NCBI RefSeq assembly: GCF_900149705.1
Contig: NZ_LT703001.1
Coordinates: forward strand, 1,984,001-2,048,000
DNA length: 64,000 nucleotides
Direction: 5' to 3'
Source of the DNA: Sphingorhabdus sp. Alg231-15
GTDB lineage: Bacteria; Pseudomonadota; Alphaproteobacteria; Sphingomonadales; Sphingomonadaceae
This document shows positions 53,046 through 61,595 of this stretch, piece by piece. Each line of letters starts with the position of its first letter. Position 1 is the stretch's first letter. The notes beneath the pieces are model-generated. The model made no database searches. It saw only the letters and a program-made list of their open reading frames with translations, and was not told the origin of the DNA. The position numbers and the translations under genes were made by a program.

Positions 53046-53978
53046 ATGACCAATTTGCGCATCGCGATCATGGGCTATGGCAAAATCGCCAAAGACCAGC
53101 ATGTCCCGGCCATAGCGAAGACTGATGGTGCTGAGCTGGTCGCCATTGTCAGCAGTCGTAGCGAATCCCCGGAGGGTGTTCCGGTCTTTGCTTCACTGAA
53201 AGAACTGGCCGATAGCGCTGTTGCCGTGGATGCCATCGCCCTTTGTACGCCGCCCAAGGGCCGCACCAAAATCGCCCGGGACGCGTTAAGCAGGGGTTGG
53301 CATGTCCTGCTTGAAAAGCCGCCCGGCGCGACACTGACGGAAGTGGAACATCTCTCCGACTATGCAGAATCAACCGGCCTGACCCTGTTTGCGACATGGC
53401 ATGCACAATATAATGAAGCCGTCGATAAGGCCGCTGCTCTTCTGGCCAATCAAGAAATAATCTCCTTTGCGATTCACTGGTGCGAAAATGTGCGCAAATG
53501 GCATCCCGGACAGACGTGGATTTGGGAGGCGGGCGGATTTGGAGTCTTTGATCCGGGCATCAATGCCCTGTCCATTGCTACCAAGATATTGCCCATGGAC
53601 TTTCATGTCCACGAGGCCAGCCTGTTTGTAGCGGAAAACCATCAGGCACCGATTGCCGCTGATATCAAGTTTTCCGGCAGCTTTGCCGAAGAAGCCAGCG
53701 CCCATTTTGATTTTCGAACAACAGATGATGAAATCTGGACGATGACCGTAAAGACCAATGCGCATTCGCTCAGTCTGGAGCGCGGTGGCAGCTTGCTTAA
53801 AATTGATGATCAGGTGATCGTGAAACAGCATGCGAATGAGGAATATCGGCTAATCTACGAGGAGTTTGTAAATCTGGTCAGAACTGGACAGTCCAATGTG
53901 GATCTTGCGCCTCTCAAACTAACCGCTGATGCCTTGATGATCGGTCGCCGCCATTCGGTCGCGCCCTTTCCCGACTGA
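53046..53978 (+). CDS. Gfo/Idh/MocA oxidoreductase, probable D-galactose 1-dehydrogenase
   Basis: A 310-residue protein closely resembling bacterial D-galactose / L-arabinose 1-dehydrogenases. The Rossmann motif IMGYGKIAKDQHVPAI is at the N-terminus, the catalytic Lys91 in LLEKPPGATLTEVE, and LFATWHAQYNEAV, RKWHPGQTWIWEAGGFGVFD and PGINALSIATKILP follow the family closely. It oxidises galactose to galactono-lactone with NAD(P). It is divergent from the dehydratase operon and completes the pathway encoded here. Arabinose as an extra substrate is possible. Confidence 0.92.
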   Translation: MTNLRIAIMGYGKIAKDQHVPAIAKTDGAELVAIVSSRSESPEGVPVFASLKELADSAVAVDAIALCTPPKGRTKIARDALSRGWHVLLEKPPGATLTEVEHLSDYAESTGLTLFATWHAQYNEAVDKAAALLANQEIISFAIHWCENVRKWHPGQTWIWEAGGFGVFDPGINALSIATKILPMDFHVHEASLFVAENHQAPIAADIKFSGSFAEEASAHFDFRTTDDEIWTMTVKTNAHSLSLERGGSLLKIDDQVIVKQHANEEYRLIYEEFVNLVRTGQSNVDLAPLKLTADALMIGRRHSVAPFPD

Positions 53979-54029
53979 TTTTTCCTGTGAACCGGTTATT
54001 GCGTATGACGAAGCGACCTGTCATAGTGA

Positions 54030-54043
54030 CTTAGTTAACTAAG
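54030..54043. promoter_or_regulatory. Perfect 14-bp palindrome upstream of the efflux operon
   Basis: CTTAGTTAACTAAG is a perfect palindrome 11 bases before the GTG start of the HlyD-type gene. It has the look of a MarR or TetR operator and would block transcription or translation start of the efflux operon. No regulator gene is adjacent. Confidence 0.5.
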
Positions 54044-54054
54044 ACAGAGGTGAA

Positions 54055-55344
54055 GTGATTATCAAACAAGCATTTTCATGGATGCGTCTTCATCCTTACG
54101 TCTCTGGTCTTATCGCCCTTGTCGTCATCGCAATTCTGTACAAGATCATTGTTCCCTCACCGGCGAGTTATGAATATGTCACCGAACCCGTATCCCGCGG
54201 TGACGTAGCCCGTATCGTGTCAGCCAGCGGGAAATTGAGGGCACTCAACACAATCAATGTCGGATCGGAAATTTCCGGGCAAGTCACCGACGTCTTTGTC
54301 GACTTCAACTCTCCCGTGACGGCGGGACAAGTGCTCGCGCGGATCGATCCCACCCGGATCGAAGCGCGCGTCACACAAGCCAGGGCGCAAGTGGCCTCGG
54401 CACGCGCGACACTGGCACAGGCCGAAGCCTCGATTATCCGGGCGCAAACAGATTATGAAGTGCAAAGCAGTGAATATGAGCGGCAACAGCAACTTGCGGA
54501 CAAAGGCTTTGTGTCCAAGGCGGGGATCGATCAGGCCCGCAATGCGCTGGCCAATGCCAGAGCGTCGCTGAGCACCGCAAAAGCACAGGCACAAAGCGGG
54601 CGCGCACAAATTGCGCAAAGTGAGGCAGAACTATCCTCTGCCCAGCTTGATCTCGACCGCACGCGAATCATCGCACCCACTAGCGGTGTAGTGATCAACA
54701 AGCTGGTTGAGCCTGGAACGACCGTGGCCGCCAGTTTCCAAACGCCCAACCTGTTTGAAATCGCTGCCGATACCAGCCGGATGCAAGTCGAAGCCTCAGT
54801 CGATGAAGCGGATATCGGGCAAGTCCGGGTGGACCAGCTGGTCCGCTTTACCGTGGATAGCTACCCTGATGATACATTTGTTGCGAAAGTGGGCCAGATC
54901 CGCAAATCAGCCACCGAAGAACAGAATGTCGTCAGCTATCTCGTGATCCTTGATGTTGACAATAAGCAAGGCAAATTGCTCACCGGGATGACTGCCAATG
55001 TTGAAATTGTAACTGGTACCAAAACAAACGTATTGCGCGTCCCGGCACCGGCCATCCGCTTTCGTCCGCGTAAAGAAGACCGGCCTGAAAAGGACAAGGA
55101 TGAGAACAAGGGCAGCGATGCCGCCAACGCAAAGAAATCGGGTAAAAAACGCACCACCGAAATCTGGATGGCGAGCGACGACCCCTATGAGCCGGTTCGC
55201 CGGACCGTCACAACTGGCCTGGCTGGCGAGGACTTTGTCGAGATACTCAAGGGCGTGAAAGAAGAAGAAAAAGTCCTGGTTCGCTCGAAGAACCTTGAGA
55301 ATGAAGATGAGGATGAGGACGATCTCACTGACGAGGACAGCTAG
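54055..55344 (+). CDS. MacA/HlyD-type periplasmic adaptor subunit
   Basis: A 429-residue membrane-fusion protein. One transmembrane helix (about residues 14-32), a barrel-sandwich domain (VGSEISGQVTDVFVDFNSPV), a long coiled-coil hairpin (about 95-210, Ala/Gln-rich) and a beta-barrel domain follow. A charged insertion (KEDRPEKDKDENKG region) and an acidic C-terminal tail (ENEDEDEDD) are unusual. It joins an ABC pump to an outer-membrane channel. The start is a GTG just after AGAGG; the first ATG is nine codons later. Confidence 0.92.
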   Translation: MIIKQAFSWMRLHPYVSGLIALVVIAILYKIIVPSPASYEYVTEPVSRGDVARIVSASGKLRALNTINVGSEISGQVTDVFVDFNSPVTAGQVLARIDPTRIEARVTQARAQVASARATLAQAEASIIRAQTDYEVQSSEYERQQQLADKGFVSKAGIDQARNALANARASLSTAKAQAQSGRAQIAQSEAELSSAQLDLDRTRIIAPTSGVVINKLVEPGTTVAASFQTPNLFEIAADTSRMQVEASVDEADIGQVRVDQLVRFTVDSYPDDTFVAKVGQIRKSATEEQNVVSYLVILDVDNKQGKLLTGMTANVEIVTGTKTNVLRVPAPAIRFRPRKEDRPEKDKDENKGSDAANAKKSGKKRTTEIWMASDDPYEPVRRTVTTGLAGEDFVEILKGVKEEEKVLVRSKNLENEDEDEDDLTDEDS

Positions 55345-55347
55345 CAG

Positions 55348-56052
55348 ATGGCCCTTGTTGAAACACAGGATCTGGTAAAAAACTATGAACTGGGCGGAGA
55401 AACCGTCCGCGCTGTTGACGGCGTTTCCCTGTCGATAGATCGCGGCGAATATGTCGCGATCATGGGAGCCAGTGGGTCAGGCAAATCAACCTTCATGAAC
55501 ATGATTGGTTGCCTGGATATACCAACATCAGGAATTGTTCGCATTGATGGTATTGCCACCAGTGACCGGGATAGCGACGCACTGGCCGAGCTACGCAATC
55601 AGAAAATCGGGTTCGTATTTCAACAGTTTAATCTGCTGGCCCGTACAACCGCGCTCGACAATGTTGCGGTGCCGCTCATCTATGCAGGCCTGGGCAACGA
55701 GGCACGCCGGGACAAAGCAAAAGCGAAACTTGAAGAAATGGGACTTGGCGACAGGCTGGATCACAGCCCCGCAAAACTTTCCGGCGGGCAGCAACAGCGC
55801 GTGGCAATTGCTCGCGCACTGGTAACCGATCCCGTCATCCTGCTTGCCGACGAACCCACGGGTGCGCTCGATAGCAAGACCTCCGAAGACATCATGCAGA
55901 TTTTTCAGACGCTGAATGAACAGGGAATCACGATCATTGTTGTCACCCATGAAGCGGAAATTGCCGATCATGCCAAACGGCGGATTGAATTTCGTGACGG
56001 CAAGGTGATTGAGGATATCACGATCAAGAAGCGCCGGAAGGCTGGCGCATGA
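55348..56052 (+). CDS. ABC transporter ATP-binding protein, MacB/LolD type
   Basis: A 234-residue ATPase: Walker [10 protein letters not shown] at 40-48, Q-loop [18 protein letters not shown], signature [15 protein letters not shown], Walker [14 protein letters not shown] and the switch His in [20 protein letters not shown] after the Q-loop is typical of the MacB/LolD/FtsE group. It is three bases past the adaptor stop and overlaps the permease gene by ATGA, so the three form one operon. Confidence 0.95.
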   Translation: MALVETQDLVKNYELGGETVRAVDGVSLSIDRGEYVAIMGASGSGKSTFMNMIGCLDIPTSGIVRIDGIATSDRDSDALAELRNQKIGFVFQQFNLLARTTALDNVAVPLIYAGLGNEARRDKAKAKLEEMGLGDRLDHSPAKLSGGQQQRVAIARALVTDPVILLADEPTGALDSKTSEDIMQIFQTLNEQGITIIVVTHEAEIADHAKRRIEFRDGKVIEDITIKKRRKAGA

Positions 56053-57302
56053 TGAGCAATCTGGCGCAAAAACTATCTGGCTGGCTGGTCAATGTGGCCA
56101 TTGCGATGACGGCACTGCGGACCAATTTAATGCGATCGATACTGACCACATTAGGGGTTATGATCGGCGTATTTGCAGTGACACTGGCCGTCGCCGTCGG
56201 ATCGGGCGCACAGGTATCGGTGATGCAGTCGATCAATGCGCTGGGGTCCAATATGGCATTGATATTCCCGCAACCGGATACCGGCGAAGGTGGACGGCGC
56301 TCCTTTGATCGCGGTCGCCTTACAATGCGCGATGCGCGTGCGATCGAAAAACAGATTGGCGGAATTGACGACATCGCTCCGCAACTGCGCTCGAACATTC
56401 AACTGATCGTCGCCGGACGCAATGCTTCGACCAACGCGGTCGGGACGACCCCGGGCTATGGTAAAGTCTCCAATCTTGTCGCCGAGAACGGCCGCTTCAT
56501 TAGCGAAGCCGATGTTCGCTCTGCCGCACGTGTCGTCGTACTCGGGCCCACGGTCGCACGAAAATTATTCGGCGATTTTGATCCGATTGGCGAGACTATT
56601 CGCATCAACCGCGCGCCGTTTACTGTCATCGGCGTTACCGAGTCCAAGGGGTCAAGCTTTGGCAATGATAATGACGATATCGCGCTGATGCCGATCAGTA
56701 CGATGCGGCAACGCTTTTCCGGGGACTCGTTAGCAGGGCCTGATGACTTGCAACTGCTGTTTGTCGGTTTTCAGGACGGTGTATCGCTGCCAGAAGCCAA
56801 ACGCGAGATGACAAAATTGCTGCGCGAACGCTACCGTGTGCGCGGCAAGGATATCAACCCTTTCACTATCCGCACGACCGAGGAATTCATGAAAGAATCC
56901 GCCCAGGTTACCGGTATTTTCCAGATTGTCCTTGTTGCAATTGCTTCCATCTCACTCTTGGTCGGCGGGATTGGCATCATGAATATCATGCTCGTCAGTG
57001 TCACGGAACGCACCCGTGAAATCGGATTGCGCATGGCTCTCGGCGCCAAACGCAGCGATATCCGCAACCAGTTTCTGGTTGAGGCAGCTGTGCTCTGTGT
57101 GATTGGCGGCGCAATGGGGCTGATCCTCGCTATTGCCGGGGGCACGGCGCTTACCGTCTATGCGGATTTCCCGGTTCCTATCGGCGTTGGGGTCGGCATT
57201 GGCGCAATTGTCTTTTCCGCGTTTATCGGCTTGCTGTTCGGCGGTTACCCCGCCGTCCGTGCGTCGCGCCTGTCGCCGATCGAAGCGTTGCGCACAGAGT
57301 AA
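56049..57302 (+). CDS. ABC transporter permease, MacB type
   Basis: A 417-residue permease with one N-terminal helix (about 35-60), a large periplasmic MacB_PCD domain (about 60-290) and three C-terminal helices with the FtsX domain (SLLVGGIGIMNIMLVSVTER, TREIGLRMALGAKRSDIR). The ATPase is a separate protein here, whereas E. coli MacB is a fusion. Substrates of such tripartite systems include macrolides, peptides and siderophores; the cargo is unknown. No outer-membrane channel gene is adjacent. Confidence 0.94.
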   Translation: MMSNLAQKLSGWLVNVAIAMTALRTNLMRSILTTLGVMIGVFAVTLAVAVGSGAQVSVMQSINALGSNMALIFPQPDTGEGGRRSFDRGRLTMRDARAIEKQIGGIDDIAPQLRSNIQLIVAGRNASTNAVGTTPGYGKVSNLVAENGRFISEADVRSAARVVVLGPTVARKLFGDFDPIGETIRINRAPFTVIGVTESKGSSFGNDNDDIALMPISTMRQRFSGDSLAGPDDLQLLFVGFQDGVSLPEAKREMTKLLRERYRVRGKDINPFTIRTTEEFMKESAQVTGIFQIVLVAIASISLLVGGIGIMNIMLVSVTERTREIGLRMALGAKRSDIRNQFLVEAAVLCVIGGAMGLILAIAGGTALTVYADFPVPIGVGVGIGAIVFSAFIGLLFGGYPAVRASRLSPIEALRTE

Positions 57303-57456
57303 AAGCAGATTGCCTTTGGCGGCACAGAAATGATATGAGAACGACATCCGCAACTGGCGAGATCGGGTGGATTACCACCGGGGAGCGGACGCATTTCTAT
57401 TGATGCAGATTTCAGTCGCGCGCCTGGGCATTTCTTGAACTAAAGGAGACCTGCGC

Positions 57457-58152
57457 ATGACCGATACGCCCCAAAATAAACCCGCACCCTTCCACATCGT
57501 CTTTTTGTTGTTCGATGGTATCACGCAGCTAGACTTTACCGGACCAGCGCAGTTTCTGGCGCGCATGCCAGGCGCTGTCGTGCATACGGCTGCAAAAGCG
57601 CTGCAGCCCATTCAGACAGACAGCGGCTTTGCAATGCTGCCAAATACGAGCCTGGCCGATTGTCCACAAGCCAACCTTCTCTGCGTCCCTGGCGGCTTTG
57701 GCACACGCGATGTCATGCAGGATGCAGAGACACTGCAATTCCTGCGCGATCAGGCAGACAAGGCGCAATATATCACCTCTGTTTGTACCGGATCGCTGGC
57801 ATTGGGTGCGGCGGGATTGCTTGATGGCAAGCGCGCAACCAGCCATTGGGCCTATACGTCCTTGCTTGAAAAACTCGGCGCAACTTATGAGCCGGCACGC
57901 GTTGTCAAAGATGGCAATGTCATTACCGCCGGCGGGGTGACTTCGGGAATTGATTTCGCCCTAACCATCATTGCCGAGATTTCGGGACAACAGTTTGCGG
58001 AGGCAGTTCAACTGGGGCTGGAATATGACCCTCATCCGCCGTTTAACAGCGGTAATCCTAGCGTCGCCGATCCCAAGCTGGTCCAGTTGCTGAACGATCG
58101 CAACTATGGCGATGTCCTGAAAGAGTTGCAAAAGGTGATCGACGCTAGCTAA
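57457..58152 (+). CDS. DJ-1/PfpI family protein (isonitrile hydratase-like)
   Basis: A 231-residue protein with the nucleophile-elbow Cys110 in YITSVCTGSLALGAAGLLDG and FLLFDGITQLDFTGP near the N-terminus. This arrangement, with RATSHWAY after the elbow, is that of isonitrile hydratase InhA and related GATase1-like proteins. Activity is inferred only. It stands alone after the efflux operon and precedes an MFS gene. Confidence 0.9.
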   Translation: MTDTPQNKPAPFHIVFLLFDGITQLDFTGPAQFLARMPGAVVHTAAKALQPIQTDSGFAMLPNTSLADCPQANLLCVPGGFGTRDVMQDAETLQFLRDQADKAQYITSVCTGSLALGAAGLLDGKRATSHWAYTSLLEKLGATYEPARVVKDGNVITAGGVTSGIDFALTIIAEISGQQFAEAVQLGLEYDPHPPFNSGNPSVADPKLVQLLNDRNYGDVLKELQKVIDAS

Positions 58153-58305
58153 ACAAATAGAGGACTTGGGGCTCCGCTTTCGTCATGGGCATCGCAAGCC
58201 CTTCCTGGCCCATGATAGAAAGCCAAAAAACTGACCGACGCTGCGAAGCCCTCTACCAAAACTGCGCCCCGCCGGATTAGCGAAACGAAACTGTTTCTCT
58301 TTTCC

Positions 58306-59451
58306 ATGGCTTGCGCCGTTGCTGTGGCCAATGGCTATTATATCCATCCGCTTATTGCGCCCGTGGGTGATGATTTTGGCGTGAGCGGTACCCTGCTCGG
58401 GTTGGTACCTGCGCTGAATCAGATTGCCCTGGCTTTTGGTATATTGCTGCTCTTGCCACTCGGTGACCGCATCAACAATCGCAAGCTCGTTACCACCTTT
58501 GTCGCGGGTCAGTTTCTGGCGCTGCTTGCCATGGCCACGGCACAGGATTTCCGTCTCTTCGTTGCGGCATCCTCTCTGCTCGGTTTTGCGACCATCACGC
58601 CCTATTTGCTGCCCGCCTATGTTACCAAACGGGTGCGTCCAGATCGTATCGGACATGTTACCGGCATCATGACGGCTGGGATTACCGTCGGCCTGCTCGG
58701 CAGCCGAGCGGGAGCTGGCGTGTTGGGTCACTATTTTGGCTGGCGATCAGCCTATTGGGTGGGGACAGCGCTCACTCTTTTGCTGCTCGTTATCTTGCCA
58801 CTCATCATGGAGAAAGATGAAAAGCTCCGCGATGACAGCGAGCCGCAAGAGAGCTATGGCGCGCTAATCGCTTCGCTCTGGCCGATCATCAAAACCATGC
58901 CGGACGTGCTACTTGCGGGATTGCTGCAAGCTTTATCCTTTGGCTTTTTCCTCGCTCTTTGGCTCGGCATAGGCCTGCACATCACTAGCCCACAAATGGG
59001 CTATGGCGTAGATGTTGTCGGCTATCTTGCGCTGCTCGCGGGCACCAATGTCTTCATCGCACCGTGGTCGGGACGATTGGCAGACCGGATTGGCGCTGAA
59101 AAAGCCCGTATGCTTTTTGCCATCGCCCAGATGATCGGCGCGGTCCTGCTTATATTTGCTGGTCAAAGCCTGTGGATATTGATCCTCCCGATCCTGTTCA
59201 GCAATTTCGGCGGCGCATCGATGGATGTCGCAAATCGCACAATCCTGTTCGGCCGAGCACCGGAGATCCGTACCCGATTGATGACGATCTATATCGTGAT
59301 CATGTTTACCGGCGGCGGCTTGTCGAGCTGGCTGGGCACGGCCGCCTATGCCTGGGGCGGTTGGGATGCGATTGTCGGGATATCACTGGTCTTTGCGACC
59401 CTGATCATGGGCTTCTCGCTCTGGGGTTTACGGATGCGGCCTAAAGCTTGA
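58306..59451 (+). CDS. Major facilitator superfamily transporter
   Basis: A protein of at least 381 residues with about 12 helices. LPLGDRINNRKLVTTFVAGQ (loop 2-3) and GRLADRIGAEKARMLFAIAQ (loop 8-9) are MFS signatures; ANGYYIHPLIAPVGDDFGV resembles the first helix of drug/sugar exporters such as the AraJ/EmrB-like DHA1 group. The ATG at 58306 falls inside helix 1. The frame stays open upstream to 58213, where KTAPRRISETKLFLFSMACA would complete the helix, but only a CTG (58231) is available as start. The gene converges with and overlaps the next by 11 bases. Confidence 0.85.
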   Translation: MACAVAVANGYYIHPLIAPVGDDFGVSGTLLGLVPALNQIALAFGILLLLPLGDRINNRKLVTTFVAGQFLALLAMATAQDFRLFVAASSLLGFATITPYLLPAYVTKRVRPDRIGHVTGIMTAGITVGLLGSRAGAGVLGHYFGWRSAYWVGTALTLLLLVILPLIMEKDEKLRDDSEPQESYGALIASLWPIIKTMPDVLLAGLLQALSFGFFLALWLGIGLHITSPQMGYGVDVVGYLALLAGTNVFIAPWSGRLADRIGAEKARMLFAIAQMIGAVLLIFAGQSLWILILPILFSNFGGASMDVANRTILFGRAPEIRTRLMTIYIVIMFTGGGLSSWLGTAAYAWGGWDAIVGISLVFATLIMGFSLWGLRMRPKA

Positions 59452-60445
59452 CCAATACCTTGCCGATATTGCCGCCAGTGAAAAGCTTGCCATAAGCGGC
59501 CAGCACATTCTCAATACCTTCCGTCACATCAAACGGCGTGTCGATCAGCTCTTGATCCAGCCACGTCTTGAGCTGCGCGGTCAATCGTTCACCCTGGTCC
59601 ATGAAATCGGGTGAGAAAAAGCCTTCGATCCGCAGCCGCTTCATCAGAATCTGGTCAAAATGCTCTGGACCCTGCCCGCGCCCGTCGCCTTTATATTGAG
59701 CGAGCAATCCACATAAAGCGACGCGACCATAGAGTGCCATATTGGGCAGTACATCGTCCAATATCGGGCCGCCGACATTGTCGAAATAGGCATTAATCCC
59801 GCCATCGACCTTTGCCAGCTCGGCAGCGATGTCATCATTTTTATAGTCAATTGCCTGGGTGATCCCGAGCTCACTCTCCAGCCAACGGCATTTATCCGGC
59901 CCGCCTGCGAGACCATAAACATTTGCGCCCAATATTGTCGCAATCTGACAAGCCAGCACACCTGTTGCCCCTGCGGCGGCAGAAATCAGAACATTATGAC
60001 CGGCCTGCACCCCAGCCGTTTCCTGCAAACCCCATAGGGCCGTCCAGCCGTTAAAGCCAAGCACACCAAAATACTGTTTGATATCGCCTATGGAGTCATC
60101 CAATTTGACCAGTCCGGCCAGTTCTGGTTCGATCACGGCATGTTCAGCCCACTGGCCAAAACCGCGAACAAGATCACCCTCGGCAAATCCGTCATGGCGT
60201 GACGCCGCAATATGCCCGAGCACAAGACCGACCATTTTTGTGCCCAGTTCTAACGGTGGCTGATAGCTGTCTTGCCGTTCCGTCATCCACATGCGGGTGC
60301 CTGCATCCATCGAGAGATATGCGGCCTTGACCAGCACTTGGCCCTTAGCCAGTTCCGGCATCGGTTCACTTTCCAATGACAATGCGCTCGCGACATCGTC
60401 ACCCTCAGGCCGTTTGTTCAATTGCCAGAAACGATTTGTCGTCAT
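59441..60445 (-). CDS. NADP-dependent MDR oxidoreductase (alkenal/curcumin reductase-like)
   Basis: A 334-residue zinc-free medium-chain reductase. LISAAAGATGVLACQIATIL is the cofactor-binding loop, and MDAGTRMWMTERQDSYQPPL and FNGWTALWGLQETAGVQAGH are typical of the CurA/PTGR group, which reduce alpha,beta-unsaturated aldehydes and ketones with NADPH. The ATG at 60445 has GGGAGG upstream. It is the last gene of a minus-strand run. Confidence 0.92.
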   Translation of the reverse strand: MTTNRFWQLNKRPEGDDVASALSLESEPMPELAKGQVLVKAAYLSMDAGTRMWMTERQDSYQPPLELGTKMVGLVLGHIAASRHDGFAEGDLVRGFGQWAEHAVIEPELAGLVKLDDSIGDIKQYFGVLGFNGWTALWGLQETAGVQAGHNVLISAAAGATGVLACQIATILGANVYGLAGGPDKCRWLESELGITQAIDYKNDDIAAELAKVDGGINAYFDNVGGPILDDVLPNMALYGRVALCGLLAQYKGDGRGQGPEHFDQILMKRLRIEGFFSPDFMDQGERLTAQLKTWLDQELIDTPFDVTEGIENVLAAYGKLFTGGNIGKVLVKL

Positions 60446-60473
60446 TGCCTGCCTCCCCTTTTCAGGGACCAGT

Positions 60474-61568
60474 CTAGAGCAAATCCCGGCGCTCGATATT
60501 ATCTGTATTGGCAGGGAGAATGAACAGCATACCATCCTTGCCCATCACCATTTTCCCGCCGAAGCCAGTGGTCACATCTTTCAGATAATAGGGCTCCAGA
60601 AAACCTATCGGCACCGCTGGAACGATATGGGAGAAGACCAGCATCTTGGCTTTGGCAGCCTTCGCTGATTCCGCGACCTCGGCTGGTGTGGCATGATAAT
60701 CGGGAATATCAGCCATGATCTTTTCAATCCTTGGTCGTCCCGCTTTCTTCATCGCCGCCTCGACAATCGCAACCATCTCGGCGTTCAGCACTTCATGCAC
60801 CAATACATCACAGCCATCGCAGACTTTTTCAATCGTCGTGCTTCGGGTGGTATCGCCGCTGAACACGATGGACCGGCCTTTATAGTCAAAGCGATAGCCG
60901 ACAGCCGGCACCACCGGTTCATGATTGACCGCGAAAGCTATGATTTTCAGGCCATCCTGATCATAGACAATCTGCTCGGCCCCGTCCGTCGGTAGAGTAA
61001 AGGGCCGCGCAACCCCTCCGATTCCGGATGGTGGCATGATATCTTCGCCATGATGCGCCACGCGGTAGCGGGCATCGGCAGCATAAGCGATGTTTATCCC
61101 TTCGACGATCGGCGTTACGCCTTCAGGAGCAATAACCGGCAAAGGCTCGTCATGGCCGCCGCCCGCCCAGCGCTGCAGCAAAAGTTCACCCATCCCGTCA
61201 ATATGGTCACTGTGAAAATGGGTCAGAAGCAATGCTTCAACCTGACCTGGACTGAGTCCCATTTCTCCCAATCGACGCACCGCTCCACCGCCTATATCTA
61301 CAATGAAAAGCTTGCCATCGATGATCACGGCGGAACAGGGGCCAGCGCGGCTAGGGTCTGGCAGTGGCGATCCGGTCCCACATAAAGCCAGATGCATACC
61401 GTCGGGCAGATCGCCAATCACATCGCGGGTAGCCGCGGCTTCCATGGCATTGGCAAAAAGCCGCGAACCTATTTCCGGGCGCAAAAGCCATGTGGCACTG
61501 GCAAGGACGCCGACGCCGATCACCAGGCCCAGGATCAAACGTCTGCTGGAAAATTTTGATTTGCTCAT
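60474..61568 (-). CDS. Metallo-beta-lactamase-fold hydrolase, membrane anchored or exported
   Basis: A 364-residue protein with an N-terminal membrane segment (LILGLVIGVGVLASATWLL) and an MBL fold of the RNase Z/arylsulfatase-like type. The zinc motif is LLLTHFHSDHIDGMGE, with further ligands in VNHEPVVPAVGY, FSGDTTRST and LVFSHIVPA. LCGTGSPLPDPSRAGPC starts the domain. Substrate unknown. It sits 28 bases upstream of the oxidoreductase and 27 downstream of sdaA, probably one operon. Confidence 0.9.
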   Translation of the reverse strand: MSKSKFSSRRLILGLVIGVGVLASATWLLRPEIGSRLFANAMEAAATRDVIGDLPDGMHLALCGTGSPLPDPSRAGPCSAVIIDGKLFIVDIGGGAVRRLGEMGLSPGQVEALLLTHFHSDHIDGMGELLLQRWAGGGHDEPLPVIAPEGVTPIVEGINIAYAADARYRVAHHGEDIMPPSGIGGVARPFTLPTDGAEQIVYDQDGLKIIAFAVNHEPVVPAVGYRFDYKGRSIVFSGDTTRSTTIEKVCDGCDVLVHEVLNAEMVAIVEAAMKKAGRPRIEKIMADIPDYHATPAEVAESAKAAKAKMLVFSHIVPAVPIGFLEPYYLKDVTTGFGGKMVMGKDGMLFILPANTDNIERRDLL

Positions 61569-61595
61569 CCATTCCTCCGGTCGGGTTTGATGATC

